Counted from the first letter of the stretch, positions 23,772 to 32,376 are shown. The stretch: DNA of 42,278 nucleotides from Arthrobacter sp. Soil736 (GCF_001428005.1 NZ_LMSB01000013.1:1-42278); one strand, 5' to 3'. The notes: generated by a model from the letters alone, not told the origin. A program made the numbers and translations.

Positions 23772-25263
23772 CGCGGATCACCTTTTCATTGAGTGCGTGC
23801 AGGAACTCGGCCGACCAGTAGTCGACGTCGTGGTCCAGGATCTGCTTGCGCATGGAGCGCATGCGGCGGGCCGACTCCTTGGGGGACATTCTGACGGCCC
23901 GCATTACAGTGTCCTTGAGGCCTTCGATGTCGTGGGGATTCATCAGCAGCGCCTGTTTGAGCTGGTCCGCCGCGCCGGCGAATTCGCTGAGGACCAGGGC
24001 GCCGTCGTTGTTGGTCCGGGCGGTGACGTATTCCTTTGCCACAAGGTTCATCCCGTCGCGGAGGGCGGTGACCAGCATGACGTCCGCGGCCAGGTACAGC
24101 GCCACCATTTCTTCGATCGGGTAGCTGTGGTGAAGGTAGCGGACCGCGGTGTTCTGAATGGTGTCGTACGTGCCGTTGATGTGGCCTACAGTGCCTTCCA
24201 CTTCCTCGCGCAGCAGGCGGTACTGCTCGACGCGCTCGCGGCTGGGGCTGGCCACCTGGATCAGCGTGGCGTCGCCGACCTGGAGCTTGCCCTCGTTGAG
24301 GAGCTCTTCGTAGGCCTTGAGCCGGTGGCGGATTCCCTTGGTGTAGTCGAGCCGGTCCACGCCCAGCAGGATGGTCTTGGGATTGCCGAGGTCCTGCCGG
24401 ATCTGGCGTGCCCGTTCGATGATCTCCGGTTTCCGGGCCAGTTCGCTGATCTGCTGGACGTCGATGGAGATGGGGAAGGCCTGGGCGCGGGCGATATGCG
24501 TGATGCCGCCGTCTGCGCCTTTGACGTGGACCTGCTGCTGCTTGACGCTGGCGCCGAGGAAACGCCTGGCCGAGCGCATGAAGTTGCCGGCGTCGCTGCT
24601 GCGCTGGAAGCCCACCAGGTCCGCGCCCAGCAGTCCGTCGATGATGGCGTGGCGCCAGGGGAGCTGGGCGAAGATCTCCGGCGGGGGAAAAGGAATGTGG
24701 TTGAAGAACCCGATCCGCAGGTCCGGACGCGCCTCCCGCAGCATCCGGGGCACCAGCTGGAGCTGGTAGTCCTGGACCCAGACGGTGGCGCCGTGCCCGG
24801 CGTGGCGGACGACGGCGACGGCGAACCTTCTGTTGACGCTGCGGTAGGCCTCCCACCAGGTTCGGTGAAACTCCGGCGGCGCAATGACATCGTGGTAAAG
24901 CGGCCACAGGGTGGCGTTGGAGAACCCTTCGTAATACAGCTCAACGTCGTCGGTGCTGAGCTGCACGGGGACAAGGTCCATGCCGCCGTGGCTGAACGGC
25001 TTGACCGTCTCGTCCGGAGCGCCGTGCCAGCCGACCCAGGCGCCTTCGGTCTTGGTCATCATCGGGGCAAGGGCGGTCACCAGGCCGCCGGGTGACCTGC
25101 GCCAGCCGGACCCGTCGTCGCCCGGTTCGCCCGGTGCGCAGCGGTCCACGGGCAGGCGGTTGGACACCACCATGAAGTCGTATTTCGCAGCGTCGGAGTG
25201 TTCGCCCGACGCCGCCCCGGTTTCCGTTTTAGTATCGGATTTATCGTGGTCAGGTCGTTGCAT
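23761..25263 (-). CDS. otsA: Trehalose-6-phosphate synthase
   Basis: A 500-aa GT20 glycosyltransferase joining UDP- or GDP-glucose to glucose-6-phosphate. Landmarks are MVVSNRLPVDR (31-41), GGLVTAL, GWHG, VWVQDYQLQLVPRML, RIGFFNHIPFPPPEIF, LGVDRLDYTKGI, and the nucleotide-binding ALRDGMNLVAKEY and LSEFAGAADQL. The ATG at 25263 is chosen because a G-rich SD precedes it; reading further upstream would run into the promoter region shared with the DsbA-like gene. It forms an operon with otsB for the osmoprotectant trehalose. Confidence 0.95.
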   Translation of the reverse strand: MQRPDHDKSDTKTETGAASGEHSDAAKYDFMVVSNRLPVDRCAPGEPGDDGSGWRRSPGGLVTALAPMMTKTEGAWVGWHGAPDETVKPFSHGGMDLVPVQLSTDDVELYYEGFSNATLWPLYHDVIAPPEFHRTWWEAYRSVNRRFAVAVVRHAGHGATVWVQDYQLQLVPRMLREARPDLRIGFFNHIPFPPPEIFAQLPWRHAIIDGLLGADLVGFQRSSDAGNFMRSARRFLGASVKQQQVHVKGADGGITHIARAQAFPISIDVQQISELARKPEIIERARQIRQDLGNPKTILLGVDRLDYTKGIRHRLKAYEELLNEGKLQVGDATLIQVASPSRERVEQYRLLREEVEGTVGHINGTYDTIQNTAVRYLHHSYPIEEMVALYLAADVMLVTALRDGMNLVAKEYVTARTNNDGALVLSEFAGAADQLKQALLMNPHDIEGLKDTVMRAVRMSPKESARRMRSMRKQILDHDVDYWSAEFLHALNEKVIRDDS

Positions 25264-25443
25264 TGCGGCCCCCTGGGGTTGCTTGTGACTCTCACTCAAC
25301 CCTAACGGGCCGGAATCTTCCGTGCTATTCGTCCGTTGGGCACGCTGAAGGAATGCTTGAAAGCGCAAGCTCTGGGGCTTCCCCCTAAAATGGGAGAGTT
25401 GCCCCCGGGTGGTCCGCACCTGTCCGATCGACACGAGGAACTA

Positions 25444-26334
25444 ATGAGCCCCGCAAACGAACCCCGCAAGTCCAAAGCAGAACGCACGGCAGAGGCCCGC
25501 GAGAAAGCACGCCAGATTCGCGAAGAGCAGCTGAAAAAGGACAAGCGGAACAAGCTGCTGATCGGCTGGGGCATCGTCGTAGCAGTGGTTGCCATCCTCG
25601 CTGTTGTGGCGCTCGTGGTCAGCACCAGCCTCAAGAACAACGCTCCCGTGGCGGACCAGGGCCCGACTCCTGCCAACGCCAACGTCCATGGCGGCGTCAC
25701 CCTCCTGAAGGGCTCAGAGGTAGCAAAGTCGGAGCCCGGCACGGTGAACATCGCCGACCTTCCGTCGGCGCCGGCAACTCCTCCCGCCACGGTGAAGGCT
25801 CCCGGTGCGGATGCTGAGGCCGGCAAGCCGGTGAAGGTGGTGCTGTACATCGACTTCATCTGCCCCGTGTGCAAGAACTTCGAAGCCCAGTACAACGAGA
25901 CCCTTACGAAGCTCCGCGACGAAGGAAAGATCACCGTGGAATACCGTCCGCTGGGCTTCCTGGACAGCCGCTCCACCACCAACTACTCCTCCCGCGCAGC
26001 CAATGCCGCGGCGTGTGTAGTGAATGAATCCCCGGAGAAGTACTCGGATTTCGTCAACGCACTGTTTGACAAGCAGCCGGCTGAAGGCAGCGCCGGCCTG
26101 TCCGACGACGACCTGAAGAAGATGGCCACGGAAGTCGGCGCCAAGAGCATCGACTCGTGCATCGATCAGAAGACCTACCGTCCCTGGGTGAAGTACGCCA
26201 CCCAGGAGGCGTCCATCATCGGCGTCTCGGGCACACCGACCGTCATGGTGGACGGCAAGCAGTGGGGCAAGGGCGACAGCGCGCAGACCGAATTCCCGGC
26301 CTTCGTCGAGGCAGCGATCAAGGCCAAGGCCTAA
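25444..26334 (+). CDS. Membrane-anchored DsbA-like thioredoxin-fold protein
   Basis: A 296-aa protein with ATG preceded by GAGGAAC. A highly charged N-terminus (about 1-37) is followed by one transmembrane helix (LLIGWGIVVAVVAILAVVAL, 38-57), a linker, and an extracytoplasmic thioredoxin fold with active site CPVC (140-143) and the cis-Pro loop segment GVSGTPTVMVDGKQWG. This is the usual layout of actinobacterial DsbA-like disulfide oxidoreductases that oxidise exported proteins. It is divergent from otsA across a 180-bp promoter region. The promoter itself is not clear: a -10-like TAAAAT near 25396 lacks a well-spaced -35. Confidence 0.9.
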   Translation: MSPANEPRKSKAERTAEAREKARQIREEQLKKDKRNKLLIGWGIVVAVVAILAVVALVVSTSLKNNAPVADQGPTPANANVHGGVTLLKGSEVAKSEPGTVNIADLPSAPATPPATVKAPGADAEAGKPVKVVLYIDFICPVCKNFEAQYNETLTKLRDEGKITVEYRPLGFLDSRSTTNYSSRAANAAACVVNESPEKYSDFVNALFDKQPAEGSAGLSDDDLKKMATEVGAKSIDSCIDQKTYRPWVKYATQEASIIGVSGTPTVMVDGKQWGKGDSAQTEFPAFVEAAIKAKA

Positions 26335-26360
26335 CCGCCGGCGGCCTGCCCGAATGAGCC

Positions 26361-26407
26361 GATGGCCCGGTTCCCGGATTTCCGGGAACCGGGCCATCGC
26401 CGTTTTT
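26361..26407 (+). terminator. Rho-independent terminator of the DsbA-like gene
   Basis: A perfect stem (26361-26378 with 26381-26398) is followed by a T-run (GCCGTTTTT). Confidence 0.93.
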
Positions 26408-26471
26408 ACCAGCAGGCCGTCCTTGGGCTAACCTTATCTAGCGCCTTCGCGGCGCCAGCCCTGACGGGCGC

Positions 26472-26548
26472 GCCTCCTTAGCTCAGTTGGCCAGAGCACC
26501 GCTCTTGTAAAGCGGGGGTCGTCGGTTCGAATCCGACAGGGGGCTCCA
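26472..26548 (+). tRNA. tRNA-Thr (anticodon UGU)
   Basis: A full cloverleaf: acceptor stem GCCTCCT with AGGGGGC, D-arm TAGCTCAGTTGG, anticodon stem CCGCT/AGCGG with loop CTTGTAA (anticodon TGT at 26506-26508), T-arm GTCGGTTCGAATCCGAC, and an encoded 3' CCA. Confidence 0.97.
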
Positions 26549-26573
26549 CAGCGGCCGGGACCGGCCTGCGGCA

Positions 26574-26720
26574 TTAGTCCGCGTCAATCTGCTCCAGCAA
26601 ATCCTTGGCCGCCTTGCGGATGTCCTCGTGATCGTGCTGCGCGGCCCGGCTCTCCAGCGAAATGACGGCGCAGCGGTGGACTTTCTTGAAGTCGCCGAAC
26701 GGGAAGCTGCCCGCCAGCCC
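26574..26720 (-). CDS. Short conserved-looking C-terminal fragment, start not found
   Basis: The last 42 codons before the stop at 26574 (FPFGDFKKVHRCAVISLESR then AAQHDHEDIRKAAKDLLEQI) have the strong GC third-position bias and residue mix of a real gene. No good ATG/GTG with a ribosome binding site lies just upstream, and the frame further upstream is low quality and overlaps the plus-strand small gene. It may be the 3' end of a truncated gene next to the tRNA, or a small protein from a rare start. I do not recognise the family. Confidence 0.4.
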   Translation of the reverse strand, partial: GLAGSFPFGDFKKVHRCAVISLESRAAQHDHEDIRKAAKDLLEQIDAD

Positions 26721-26789
26721 CGCCAGAGATTTACTCGGCGGAGACGCCGCCGAAACGTGGCCACAACACGGGGCGCCTAACTTTGCTCC

Positions 26790-27014
26790 ATGACCACGAC
26801 ATTGACCCCGGCCAGAGCCCTGCTGGAGAGGCTGCGCGGCACCGTCGCGGACGCATTGTTCCTCGCCCGTCTTCCGGCCACCGAGGAGCAGGCCGCGGAC
26901 GCCCTTTCGGAGGTCACGCGCTGGGCCTGGCTGCCTGCCCTGAGCGGGATTGCGGTCGCGGGAGACCACGCGCGAAAGGCCCATGACGCCGCCGCCGGCG
27001 GGGGAGCGGAATAG
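26790..27014 (+). CDS. Small hypothetical protein
   Basis: 74 aa, MTTTLTPARALLERLRGTVA and so on, mostly helical in character (ERLRGTVADALFLARLPATE, ALSEVTRWAWLPALSGIAVA), with a GC-rich third position typical of genuine genes here. No ribosome binding site is visible before the ATG, and no domain is recognised. It does not appear to be part of an operon. Confidence 0.45.
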   Translation: MTTTLTPARALLERLRGTVADALFLARLPATEEQAADALSEVTRWAWLPALSGIAVAGDHARKAHDAAAGGGAE

Positions 27015-27135
27015 CCCTGACACGCTGGCAATGTCGCGTTGCGCACACTATTCTTCAACCTCCTGCTTAATGACCTAAACTGCTTCACTGAGGTGCCTGA
27101 AATGGCGCTGCGCAGCAACGAAAGTGAACAACGCT

Positions 27136-27438
27136 ATGGCTACCGATTACGACGCCCCACGCAAGACAGAAGAAGAGTCTCCCTCCGAATCCCTGGAGGC
27201 CCTGCAGGCGTCTCGTGGCGGCGGCGCCCAGACCGCAGTTATCGACGTCGATGAGAACGACACCGCCGAGGGCATCGACCTTCCGGGCGCTGATCTTTCC
27301 GGCGAGGAACTGACGGTCATTGTTGTTCCCGAGCAGTCCGATGAATTCACCTGCTCCTCCTGCTTCCTGGTCCGTCACCGCTCCCAGGTGGCCCGCGAAA
27401 AGAACGGCATGAAGTACTGCCGCGACTGCGAAGGCTGA
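27136..27438 (+). CDS. DUF4193 small zinc-ribbon-like protein
   Basis: A 100-aa actinobacterial protein of the DUF4193 family. The N-terminal half is acidic (DVDENDTAEGIDLPGADLSG); the C-terminal half carries CSSC and CRDC (Cys 73, 76, 95, 98), a four-cysteine zinc ribbon, joined by FLVRHRSQVAREKNGMKY. Function is not established; the family is highly conserved and often sits near core genes. ATG at 27136 is preferred over one four codons upstream, as it matches the MATDYD start expected for the family. Confidence 0.9.
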   Translation: MATDYDAPRKTEEESPSESLEALQASRGGGAQTAVIDVDENDTAEGIDLPGADLSGEELTVIVVPEQSDEFTCSSCFLVRHRSQVAREKNGMKYCRDCEG

Positions 27439-27480
27439 TACTGCCCCCCCAGGCGCTCGCCCTTCCTTACAGCAAGCTAC

Positions 27481-27527
27481 GCGAGACGCCGGCGGCCCCC
27501 TCAGGGGTAGCTGGCGCCTCGCTTTTT
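27481..27527 (+). terminator. Rho-independent terminator after the DUF4193 gene
   Basis: GCGAGACGCC (27481-27490) pairs with GGCGCCTCGC (27513-27522) with one mismatch, with an internal GGCCCCCTCAGGGG stem, followed by TTTTTT. Confidence 0.85.
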
Positions 27528-27601
27528 TGTGCCCTTTTCTTGTTCACCATGGCCGTTGCATTCCCGGTTGGAGGCGCTGTCCGCAAGTACAGTGCGGTCC
27601 C

Positions 27602-27632
27602 GGAGGATAACCTCCGTTATGAGCGATAACGG
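27602..27632. promoter_or_regulatory. Two overlapping palindromes upstream of the AMIN-like gene
   Basis: GGAGG-ATAA-CCTCC (27602-27615) and CCGTTAT-GAGCG-ATAACGG (27614-27632) are adjoining perfect inverted repeats. They look like an operator pair or alternative RNA stems. Distance to the AMIN-like start is about 180 bp. Confidence 0.45.
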
Positions 27633-27813
27633 CCAAATGGAGGAACGGCCACAAACGCCTCTCGATGCCACTAAGAAAGCCCCGGGAATCACGGTCCTGT
27701 GATCGGCGTAGGGCGAGATTAACGGTTGCGCTCCGAACCGGATACACCCCTCGTTTGGGGGGTTCTGCGCTCCTACGCTTGAGCTATCCAATCACTCGAG
27801 GGGGTGGCCAAAA

Positions 27814-28362
27814 ATGAAAAAAATTCACGCTTGGCTGACAGCTATCCTTATGGCTGTCGGACTAGGCCTTCTGGCTCCGGGGGCCGCCTCCGCAGCCTCT
27901 TACTGTGGACTGGTCTGGGGCTCGTTGGAGGAGTCCAACCAGACCATGAGCACCGCATCCGTATCCAATGTAAGGACGGGGCAGCACTATTGCTTCGACC
28001 GGCTGGTAATCGATCTCAAGGGAAAGGCCCAGGGCTACAACGTCCGCTACGTCTCCAAGGTGGTCCAGGACGGCTCCGGCCTGCCCATCAAAATGAGGGG
28101 CGGCGCGTTCCTGCAGATCACCGCCAACTCACCCGCCTATGACAATGAAACCGGCAAGGCCACCTTCATTCCGGCCAACAGGTCCGAGGTGACCAACGTT
28201 TCCGGTTACCAGACCTTCCGACAGGTTGCCTGGGCAGGAAGCTTTGAGGGCTACACCAGCCTGGGTCTCGGTGTCCGCGCGCGGCTTCCGTTCCAGGTAT
28301 TCACCCTGGACGGACCGGGCTCAGGCTCCCGCCTGGTCATCGACGTTGCCCACTACTGGTGA
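27814..28362 (+). CDS. Secreted AMIN-like domain protein
   Basis: A 182-aa exported protein. The signal peptide has a KK start, a hydrophobic core (LTAILMAVGLGLLAPG) and an Ala-rich cleavage region (ASAAS, near 26-29). The mature part starts near YCGLVWGSLEESNQTMST and contains CFDRLVIDL (C60), GYQTFRQVAWAGSFEGYTS and RLVIDVAHYW, matching the AMIN-like domain of secreted actinobacterial proteins, sometimes linked to the cell envelope. Its two cysteines (31 and 60) could form a disulfide. GAGGGGG precedes the ATG. Function is unknown. Confidence 0.85.
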   Translation: MKKIHAWLTAILMAVGLGLLAPGAASAASYCGLVWGSLEESNQTMSTASVSNVRTGQHYCFDRLVIDLKGKAQGYNVRYVSKVVQDGSGLPIKMRGGAFLQITANSPAYDNETGKATFIPANRSEVTNVSGYQTFRQVAWAGSFEGYTSLGLGVRARLPFQVFTLDGPGSGSRLVIDVAHYW

Positions 28363-28413
28363 CATCCCGGCGTCGCGAGCCAACGGCGTCCCTGGACCGG
28401 CGACGCACTGACT

Positions 28414-28467
28414 AGCACAGCGAATGCCCCGCCCCCGGGAAACCGGGAAGCGGGGCATCGCTGTGCT
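28414..28467. terminator. Bidirectional terminator between the AMIN-like and APC permease genes
   Basis: A long imperfect stem joins AGCACAGCGA-ATGCCCCGC (left) with GCGGGGCAT-CGCTGTGCT (right) around an inner CCCGGGAAACCGGG hairpin. It can serve both convergent genes. Confidence 0.85.
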
Positions 28468-28504
28468 GCTTTCTCTGAGCTGTGCTGCTTTTCTGAATCT
28501 GCTG

Positions 28505-30067
28505 CTATTCCGGAACCACAAGCGCCGGGGTGTCCTTGCGGATGGTTTCGCCGCGGAAGAACCCGGGGTGCCTCCGGGCTGCGACCAGCATCACCACCAC
28601 ACCCGCGGCCAGAATACCGATGCCCAGGATGAACACCAGCCCCACACCGAAGATCTCGGAACCGCTGCCGAAGTCGGGAGCCCAACTGTCAACCGCCGTC
28701 TGGAAGAACACCACGGTGAGCACCAGGCCGCCCAGGACCGGGAACAGCAGGCGCATCAGGAAGTTGCGGACGCTGGAGAACAAGCTGTGCCGGAAGTACC
28801 AAGTGCAGGCGAACGCCGTCAGGGCGTAGTAGAAGCAGATCATCAGGCCCAAAGCCATGATGGTGTCGTTGAGGACGTTTTCGCTGACCACCTTCATGAT
28901 TGCGTAGAACCCGCCGGAGATCAGACCGGCCATGAGCGTGGCATAGCCGGGCGATCCGAACCGCTTGCTGACCGTGGCAAAGCGCGCCGGCAGGGCGCCG
29001 TAGTGGCCCATGGCCAGCATGCTGCGGGCCGGGGATGCCATGGTGGACTGCAGCGATGATGCGGTGCCGGACAGCACAGCCAGGGACATCAGGATGGCCA
29101 GCGGGCCCATTACCGGAGAGGCCAGCGCAGCAAAGACGTTCTGCTGGTTGTCCGGATTGTTCAGCCCGATGCTGTCGGCACCGACGCCGGCCACCATCAT
29201 GGTTGCCAAGATCACCGCGATGTACAGGCCGAGAACGGCGATCGCCGTCGTCGTGCCAGCCTTGCCGGCAGTTCCCTTACCGCCCTTGGTTTCCTCGTTC
29301 ACGGTCAGGCAGACGTCCCAGCCCCAGTAGACGAAGACCGCCAGGGACATGCCGGCAGTGAACTGTTCAAAACTTTCGATCTTCGCGGGGTTGAACCAGT
29401 CCCAGCTGAAGCTGATGGCGGTGGGGGAATCACCGGAGGTGGCGTGGGTGACGGCCATGACGATGAAGACCGCTAGGACGACAACCTGGAACCCGACCAT
29501 GCTGTACTGCACGAGCTTGGTGGCGTGCAGGCCGCGGTAGCTGATCCAGACGGCCAGCGCAACGAACACCAGGCAGGTAGCGATGTTCAGCGCCTTGTTG
29601 GAGGTCAGGTCCGCGAGCTCGGGATTGCCGAACACCTGGGCCAGGAAGAGGTAGAAGAAGTCCACTGCGACGCCCGCCAGGTTGGACAGGACGATGATGT
29701 TCGCGGCGAGAAGCCCCCAGCCGCCCATCCAGCCCACGAACGGGCCGAAAGCCTTGGTGGCCCACGTGAACGTGGTGCCGCTGTCCGGGGAATCGGCGTT
29801 GAGCTCGCGGTAGGCGAACGCCACGAGGATCATGGGGATGAACGCGATGATGAAGATCGCCGGCAGCTGCACGCCCACGGCGCTCACGGCAGGCCCGAGC
29901 GAACTGGTCAGACTGTAGGCTGGCGCGACCGAGGAGATGCCAAGCACGACGACGGCGAGGAGGCCCAGCTGCCCGCCCTTGAGGCCCTTGCCGGTAATGC
30001 CGTGCGGGGCATCATCGGCCGTAACGGGTGCACCAGGCGTTGAGCTTTGGCGGATGGTTTGAGTCAT
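28505..30067 (-). CDS. APC family amino acid/polyamine permease
   Basis: A 520-aa permease of the amino acid-polyamine-organocation superfamily. The first helix segment LLAVVVLGISSVAPAYSLTS is a recognisable APC start, followed by a dozen hydrophobic segments and a long tail. It is the last gene of the agmatine operon, 29 bp after the agmatine deiminase stop, with AAAGG upstream of the ATG. By context it probably imports agmatine or putrescine, or exchanges them. That is an inference from position, not from the sequence. Confidence 0.9.
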   Translation of the reverse strand: MTQTIRQSSTPGAPVTADDAPHGITGKGLKGGQLGLLAVVVLGISSVAPAYSLTSSLGPAVSAVGVQLPAIFIIAFIPMILVAFAYRELNADSPDSGTTFTWATKAFGPFVGWMGGWGLLAANIIVLSNLAGVAVDFFYLFLAQVFGNPELADLTSNKALNIATCLVFVALAVWISYRGLHATKLVQYSMVGFQVVVLAVFIVMAVTHATSGDSPTAISFSWDWFNPAKIESFEQFTAGMSLAVFVYWGWDVCLTVNEETKGGKGTAGKAGTTTAIAVLGLYIAVILATMMVAGVGADSIGLNNPDNQQNVFAALASPVMGPLAILMSLAVLSGTASSLQSTMASPARSMLAMGHYGALPARFATVSKRFGSPGYATLMAGLISGGFYAIMKVVSENVLNDTIMALGLMICFYYALTAFACTWYFRHSLFSSVRNFLMRLLFPVLGGLVLTVVFFQTAVDSWAPDFGSGSEIFGVGLVFILGIGILAAGVVVMLVAARRHPGFFRGETIRKDTPALVVPE

Positions 30068-30096
30068 GTCCGGCCCTTTCTGGGAGTGAACAGGTT

Positions 30097-31122
30097 CTAG
30101 GAGGCAGCAGGCTGCTGCTGGGTGATGCAGTGGATGCCGCCGCCCCTGGCGAAGAGTTCGCGGGCGTCGATGCCCACGATCCGGCGGCCTGGGTAGGCGT
30201 CTGCAAGGATGCGCAGCGCCTTCTCGTCATTGGGGTCCGAGAAGGTGCAGGCGATGACGCCGCCGTTGACCGCCACATGGTTGATGTAGCTGTAGTCCAC
30301 GAAACCTTCCGGATCCGTGAGCGTTTCCGGGGCCGGAACTTCGATGATGTCCCACTCCCGCCCGGCGGCGTCTTTCGTGGAGGACAGGAAACTGATGATT
30401 TCGCGGCTGACGTCGAAGTCGGGATGTGCCGGATTCTGCTGCGAATGGACCAGCAGGGTGCCCGGTGACGGTATGGTGGCGACAATGTCCACGTGGCCCC
30501 GCGTGCCGAACCGTTCGGAATCGCGCGTAAGGCCGCGGGGAACCCAGATCACGTGCGTGGCGCCGATGGTCCGGGCCAGCTCGGCTTCGATCTCGGCCTT
30601 GCTGAGGCCGGGGTTGCGGCCCGGATCCAGCTGCACGGTTTCGGTGACCAGCACGGTTCCCTCCCCGTCCACCTGGATCCCGCCACCTTCGTTGACCAGC
30701 CCGGATACGAGGTGGTGGGCGCCGGACCTGCCGGCGACCTCGGCGGCGATGAGCGAGTCCTTGTCCCACCTGGCCCAGTCCTGCGCGCCCCAGCCGTTGA
30801 AGACCCAGTCCACGGCGCCGAGCCGGCCGCCGCCGTCCAGCACAAAAGTGGGGCCAATATCGCGCATCCAGGCGTCGTTCAGTTCGGCGGTGAGCACCTC
30901 AACGGCCGGATCCAGGTAGCGGGCGGCGGTCCCGACGTCGGCCGGGTCAACCACCACGGTGACCGGCTCAAATTCGACGGCGGCATTGGCAACTGCGGCC
31001 CAGACCGAACGCGCCGCGTGGGCCTCTTCCGCTGTGTCGCCCAGTGTGTAGCCGGCGGCGGGGAACGCCATCCAGAGCCGCTCCTGGCGTGCCGTCTCGG
31101 CGGGCATGCGCCAGTTGCTCAT
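30097..31122 (-). CDS. aguA: Agmatine deiminase
   Basis: A 341-aa enzyme of the guanidino-group-modifying (PAD-like) superfamily that converts agmatine to N-carbamoylputrescine plus ammonia. Landmarks are NDAWMRDIGPTF (substrate-binding Asp), NEGGGIQVDGEGT, GHVDIVA with its catalytic His-containing segment, and the nucleophilic Cys in GGGIHC (C332) near the C-terminus. Its ATG overlaps the stop of the preceding amidase gene (ATGA), giving translational coupling. Confidence 0.95.
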   Translation of the reverse strand: MSNWRMPAETARQERLWMAFPAAGYTLGDTAEEAHAARSVWAAVANAAVEFEPVTVVVDPADVGTAARYLDPAVEVLTAELNDAWMRDIGPTFVLDGGGRLGAVDWVFNGWGAQDWARWDKDSLIAAEVAGRSGAHHLVSGLVNEGGGIQVDGEGTVLVTETVQLDPGRNPGLSKAEIEAELARTIGATHVIWVPRGLTRDSERFGTRGHVDIVATIPSPGTLLVHSQQNPAHPDFDVSREIISFLSSTKDAAGREWDIIEVPAPETLTDPEGFVDYSYINHVAVNGGVIACTFSDPNDEKALRILADAYPGRRIVGIDARELFARGGGIHCITQQQPAAS

Positions 31123-32168
31123 GCGGTCACCTCCGCGGGTACGTAGCCGGTGGTTGGGCTTGTCGAAATCCCGAACGGCGCATCGCGGCGGACCGGTTCG
31201 GTGAGCCGGGCGTAGGTGTCGGGACGCCGGGTGGTCAGGAAGGGGAACAAGGTGAGCCAGTCACGCCGCTGGTCCAAGTCAAGGTCCGCGACAAGCACTG
31301 CCGATTCGTCGCGCGGCGCCTGCACCAAAATCCGGCCGTAGGGATCGGAGATGAAGGAGGAACCGTAGAAGTTCAGGCCCCCCTCGTGGCCCCAGCGGTT
31401 GGGGACCACCATGAACAGCCCGTTTGCGATGCCGTTGCCCACGATGACCTGCTGCCACAGGGGCTGCGTATCGAAGTCCGGGAAGAGCGGCTCGGAACCG
31501 ATCGCCGTCGGATATACGAGCAGTTCGGCACCGCCCAGCGAGTACATCCTGGCGAGCTCCGGGAACCATTCGTCCCAGCAGGTGGGCATCCCGAGCCGCG
31601 CGCCGCCGAGTTCGACGGGGGAGTGGACTTCGTAGGCGTCCCCGTCAGCCGGGCCCTGACGGAAGAACCTGTCCTCGTAGTAGCCGGCAGTCACGGGGAT
31701 GTGGAGTTTGTGCGTCCGGGCCAGGAGCTCGCCGCCCGGGGAGACCAGAATGGACGTGTTCAGGCCCAGGCCGTCGTCCGTGCCGTCCGGGTTCTCGGCC
31801 CGCTGGTAGAGCGAGGCATGGACGCTGATGTTGTTCCGGCGGGCAGCTTCGGCGGCGAAGCGGAAGGTGGGGCCGGTGAGCAGGTCTTCGGCATTGTCCG
31901 AGGGACGCGGCCGGGTTTGTCCGGACCTGCCCAGGTCATTGTCCGGAACCTGGTCCGCCGGATAGCGGGACAGGGTGAGCTCAGGCAGGAAGACCACGGT
32001 GGCGCCGAGCCGGGCCGCGCGGTCGATGCCGTCGTTGAGTTCGGCGCGAAGGGCAGCGGCGCTGCTGTGCCAGCGGTGCTGCACAACGCCTACCCGCAGG
32101 GCGGGGCGCGTGGACGGCGTTGTCCGTGCGGGCGAGGCGGGCGAATCGAGGCGGGTGATTTCAATCAT
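31119..32168 (-). CDS. aguB: N-carbamoylputrescine amidase (nitrilase/CN-hydrolase family)
   Basis: A 349-aa carbon-nitrogen hydrolase from the ATG at 32168, with GGAG 8 nt upstream. The Glu-Lys-Cys triad is visible: E63 (FLPELTLSRYP), K154 (HKLHIP) and C197 (GMPTCWDEWFPE). It would hydrolyse N-carbamoylputrescine to putrescine, completing the two-step route from agmatine. It is the first gene of the operon and overlaps aguA by 4 bp. A 5-bp longer context with the two operators at 32202-32216 and 32255-32269 lies upstream. Confidence 0.93.
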   Translation of the reverse strand: MIEITRLDSPASPARTTPSTRPALRVGVVQHRWHSSAAALRAELNDGIDRAARLGATVVFLPELTLSRYPADQVPDNDLGRSGQTRPRPSDNAEDLLTGPTFRFAAEAARRNNISVHASLYQRAENPDGTDDGLGLNTSILVSPGGELLARTHKLHIPVTAGYYEDRFFRQGPADGDAYEVHSPVELGGARLGMPTCWDEWFPELARMYSLGGAELLVYPTAIGSEPLFPDFDTQPLWQQVIVGNGIANGLFMVVPNRWGHEGGLNFYGSSFISDPYGRILVQAPRDESAVLVADLDLDQRRDWLTLFPFLTTRRPDTYARLTEPVRRDAPFGISTSPTTGYVPAEVTA

Positions 32169-32195
32169 GATGACTACTCCAGTGAGACGACCGTC

Positions 32196-32220
32196 ACTAA
32201 ATGAATGACGTTCATTTAGT
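32196..32220. promoter_or_regulatory. Operator 1 of the agmatine operon (10-bp perfect inverted repeat)
   Basis: ACTAAATGAA (32196-32205) and TTCATTTAGT (32211-32220) are exact inverses, with a TGACG spacer, 28 bp upstream of the aguB start. The core TGAATGACGTTCATT is repeated at 32255. The shape suits a TetR-type repressor; no such gene is adjacent. Confidence 0.75.
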
Positions 32221-32254
32221 ATGCACAGTGAGGATGCGTCTGGCAAGGGTTATG

Positions 32255-32269
32255 TGAATACCGTTCATT
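32255..32269. promoter_or_regulatory. Operator 2 of the agmatine operon (TGAATACCGTTCATT)
   Basis: The same 15-bp layout as operator 1 (TGAAT-NNN-GTTCATT), 53 bp centre-to-centre away. It would place two protein sites across the promoter region. Confidence 0.6.
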
Positions 32270-32376
32270 TATGACTGGATAGTAAGTAAGCTGATCGTGA
32301 AATTTGCAACGCGTCCTCCCCGCCCGCGGGGCCCCTGCGGTAGCGTCGAAACCACTGGACCAATCGAGGAGGATTC

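Noticed and set aside
31152..31172. Third copy of the GCTGGTTGAG-CTGTCGA repeat
   Set aside because: Only partly similar (GGTTGGGCTTGTCGAAAT) and inside the coding end of aguB, so chance or codon constraint explains it.
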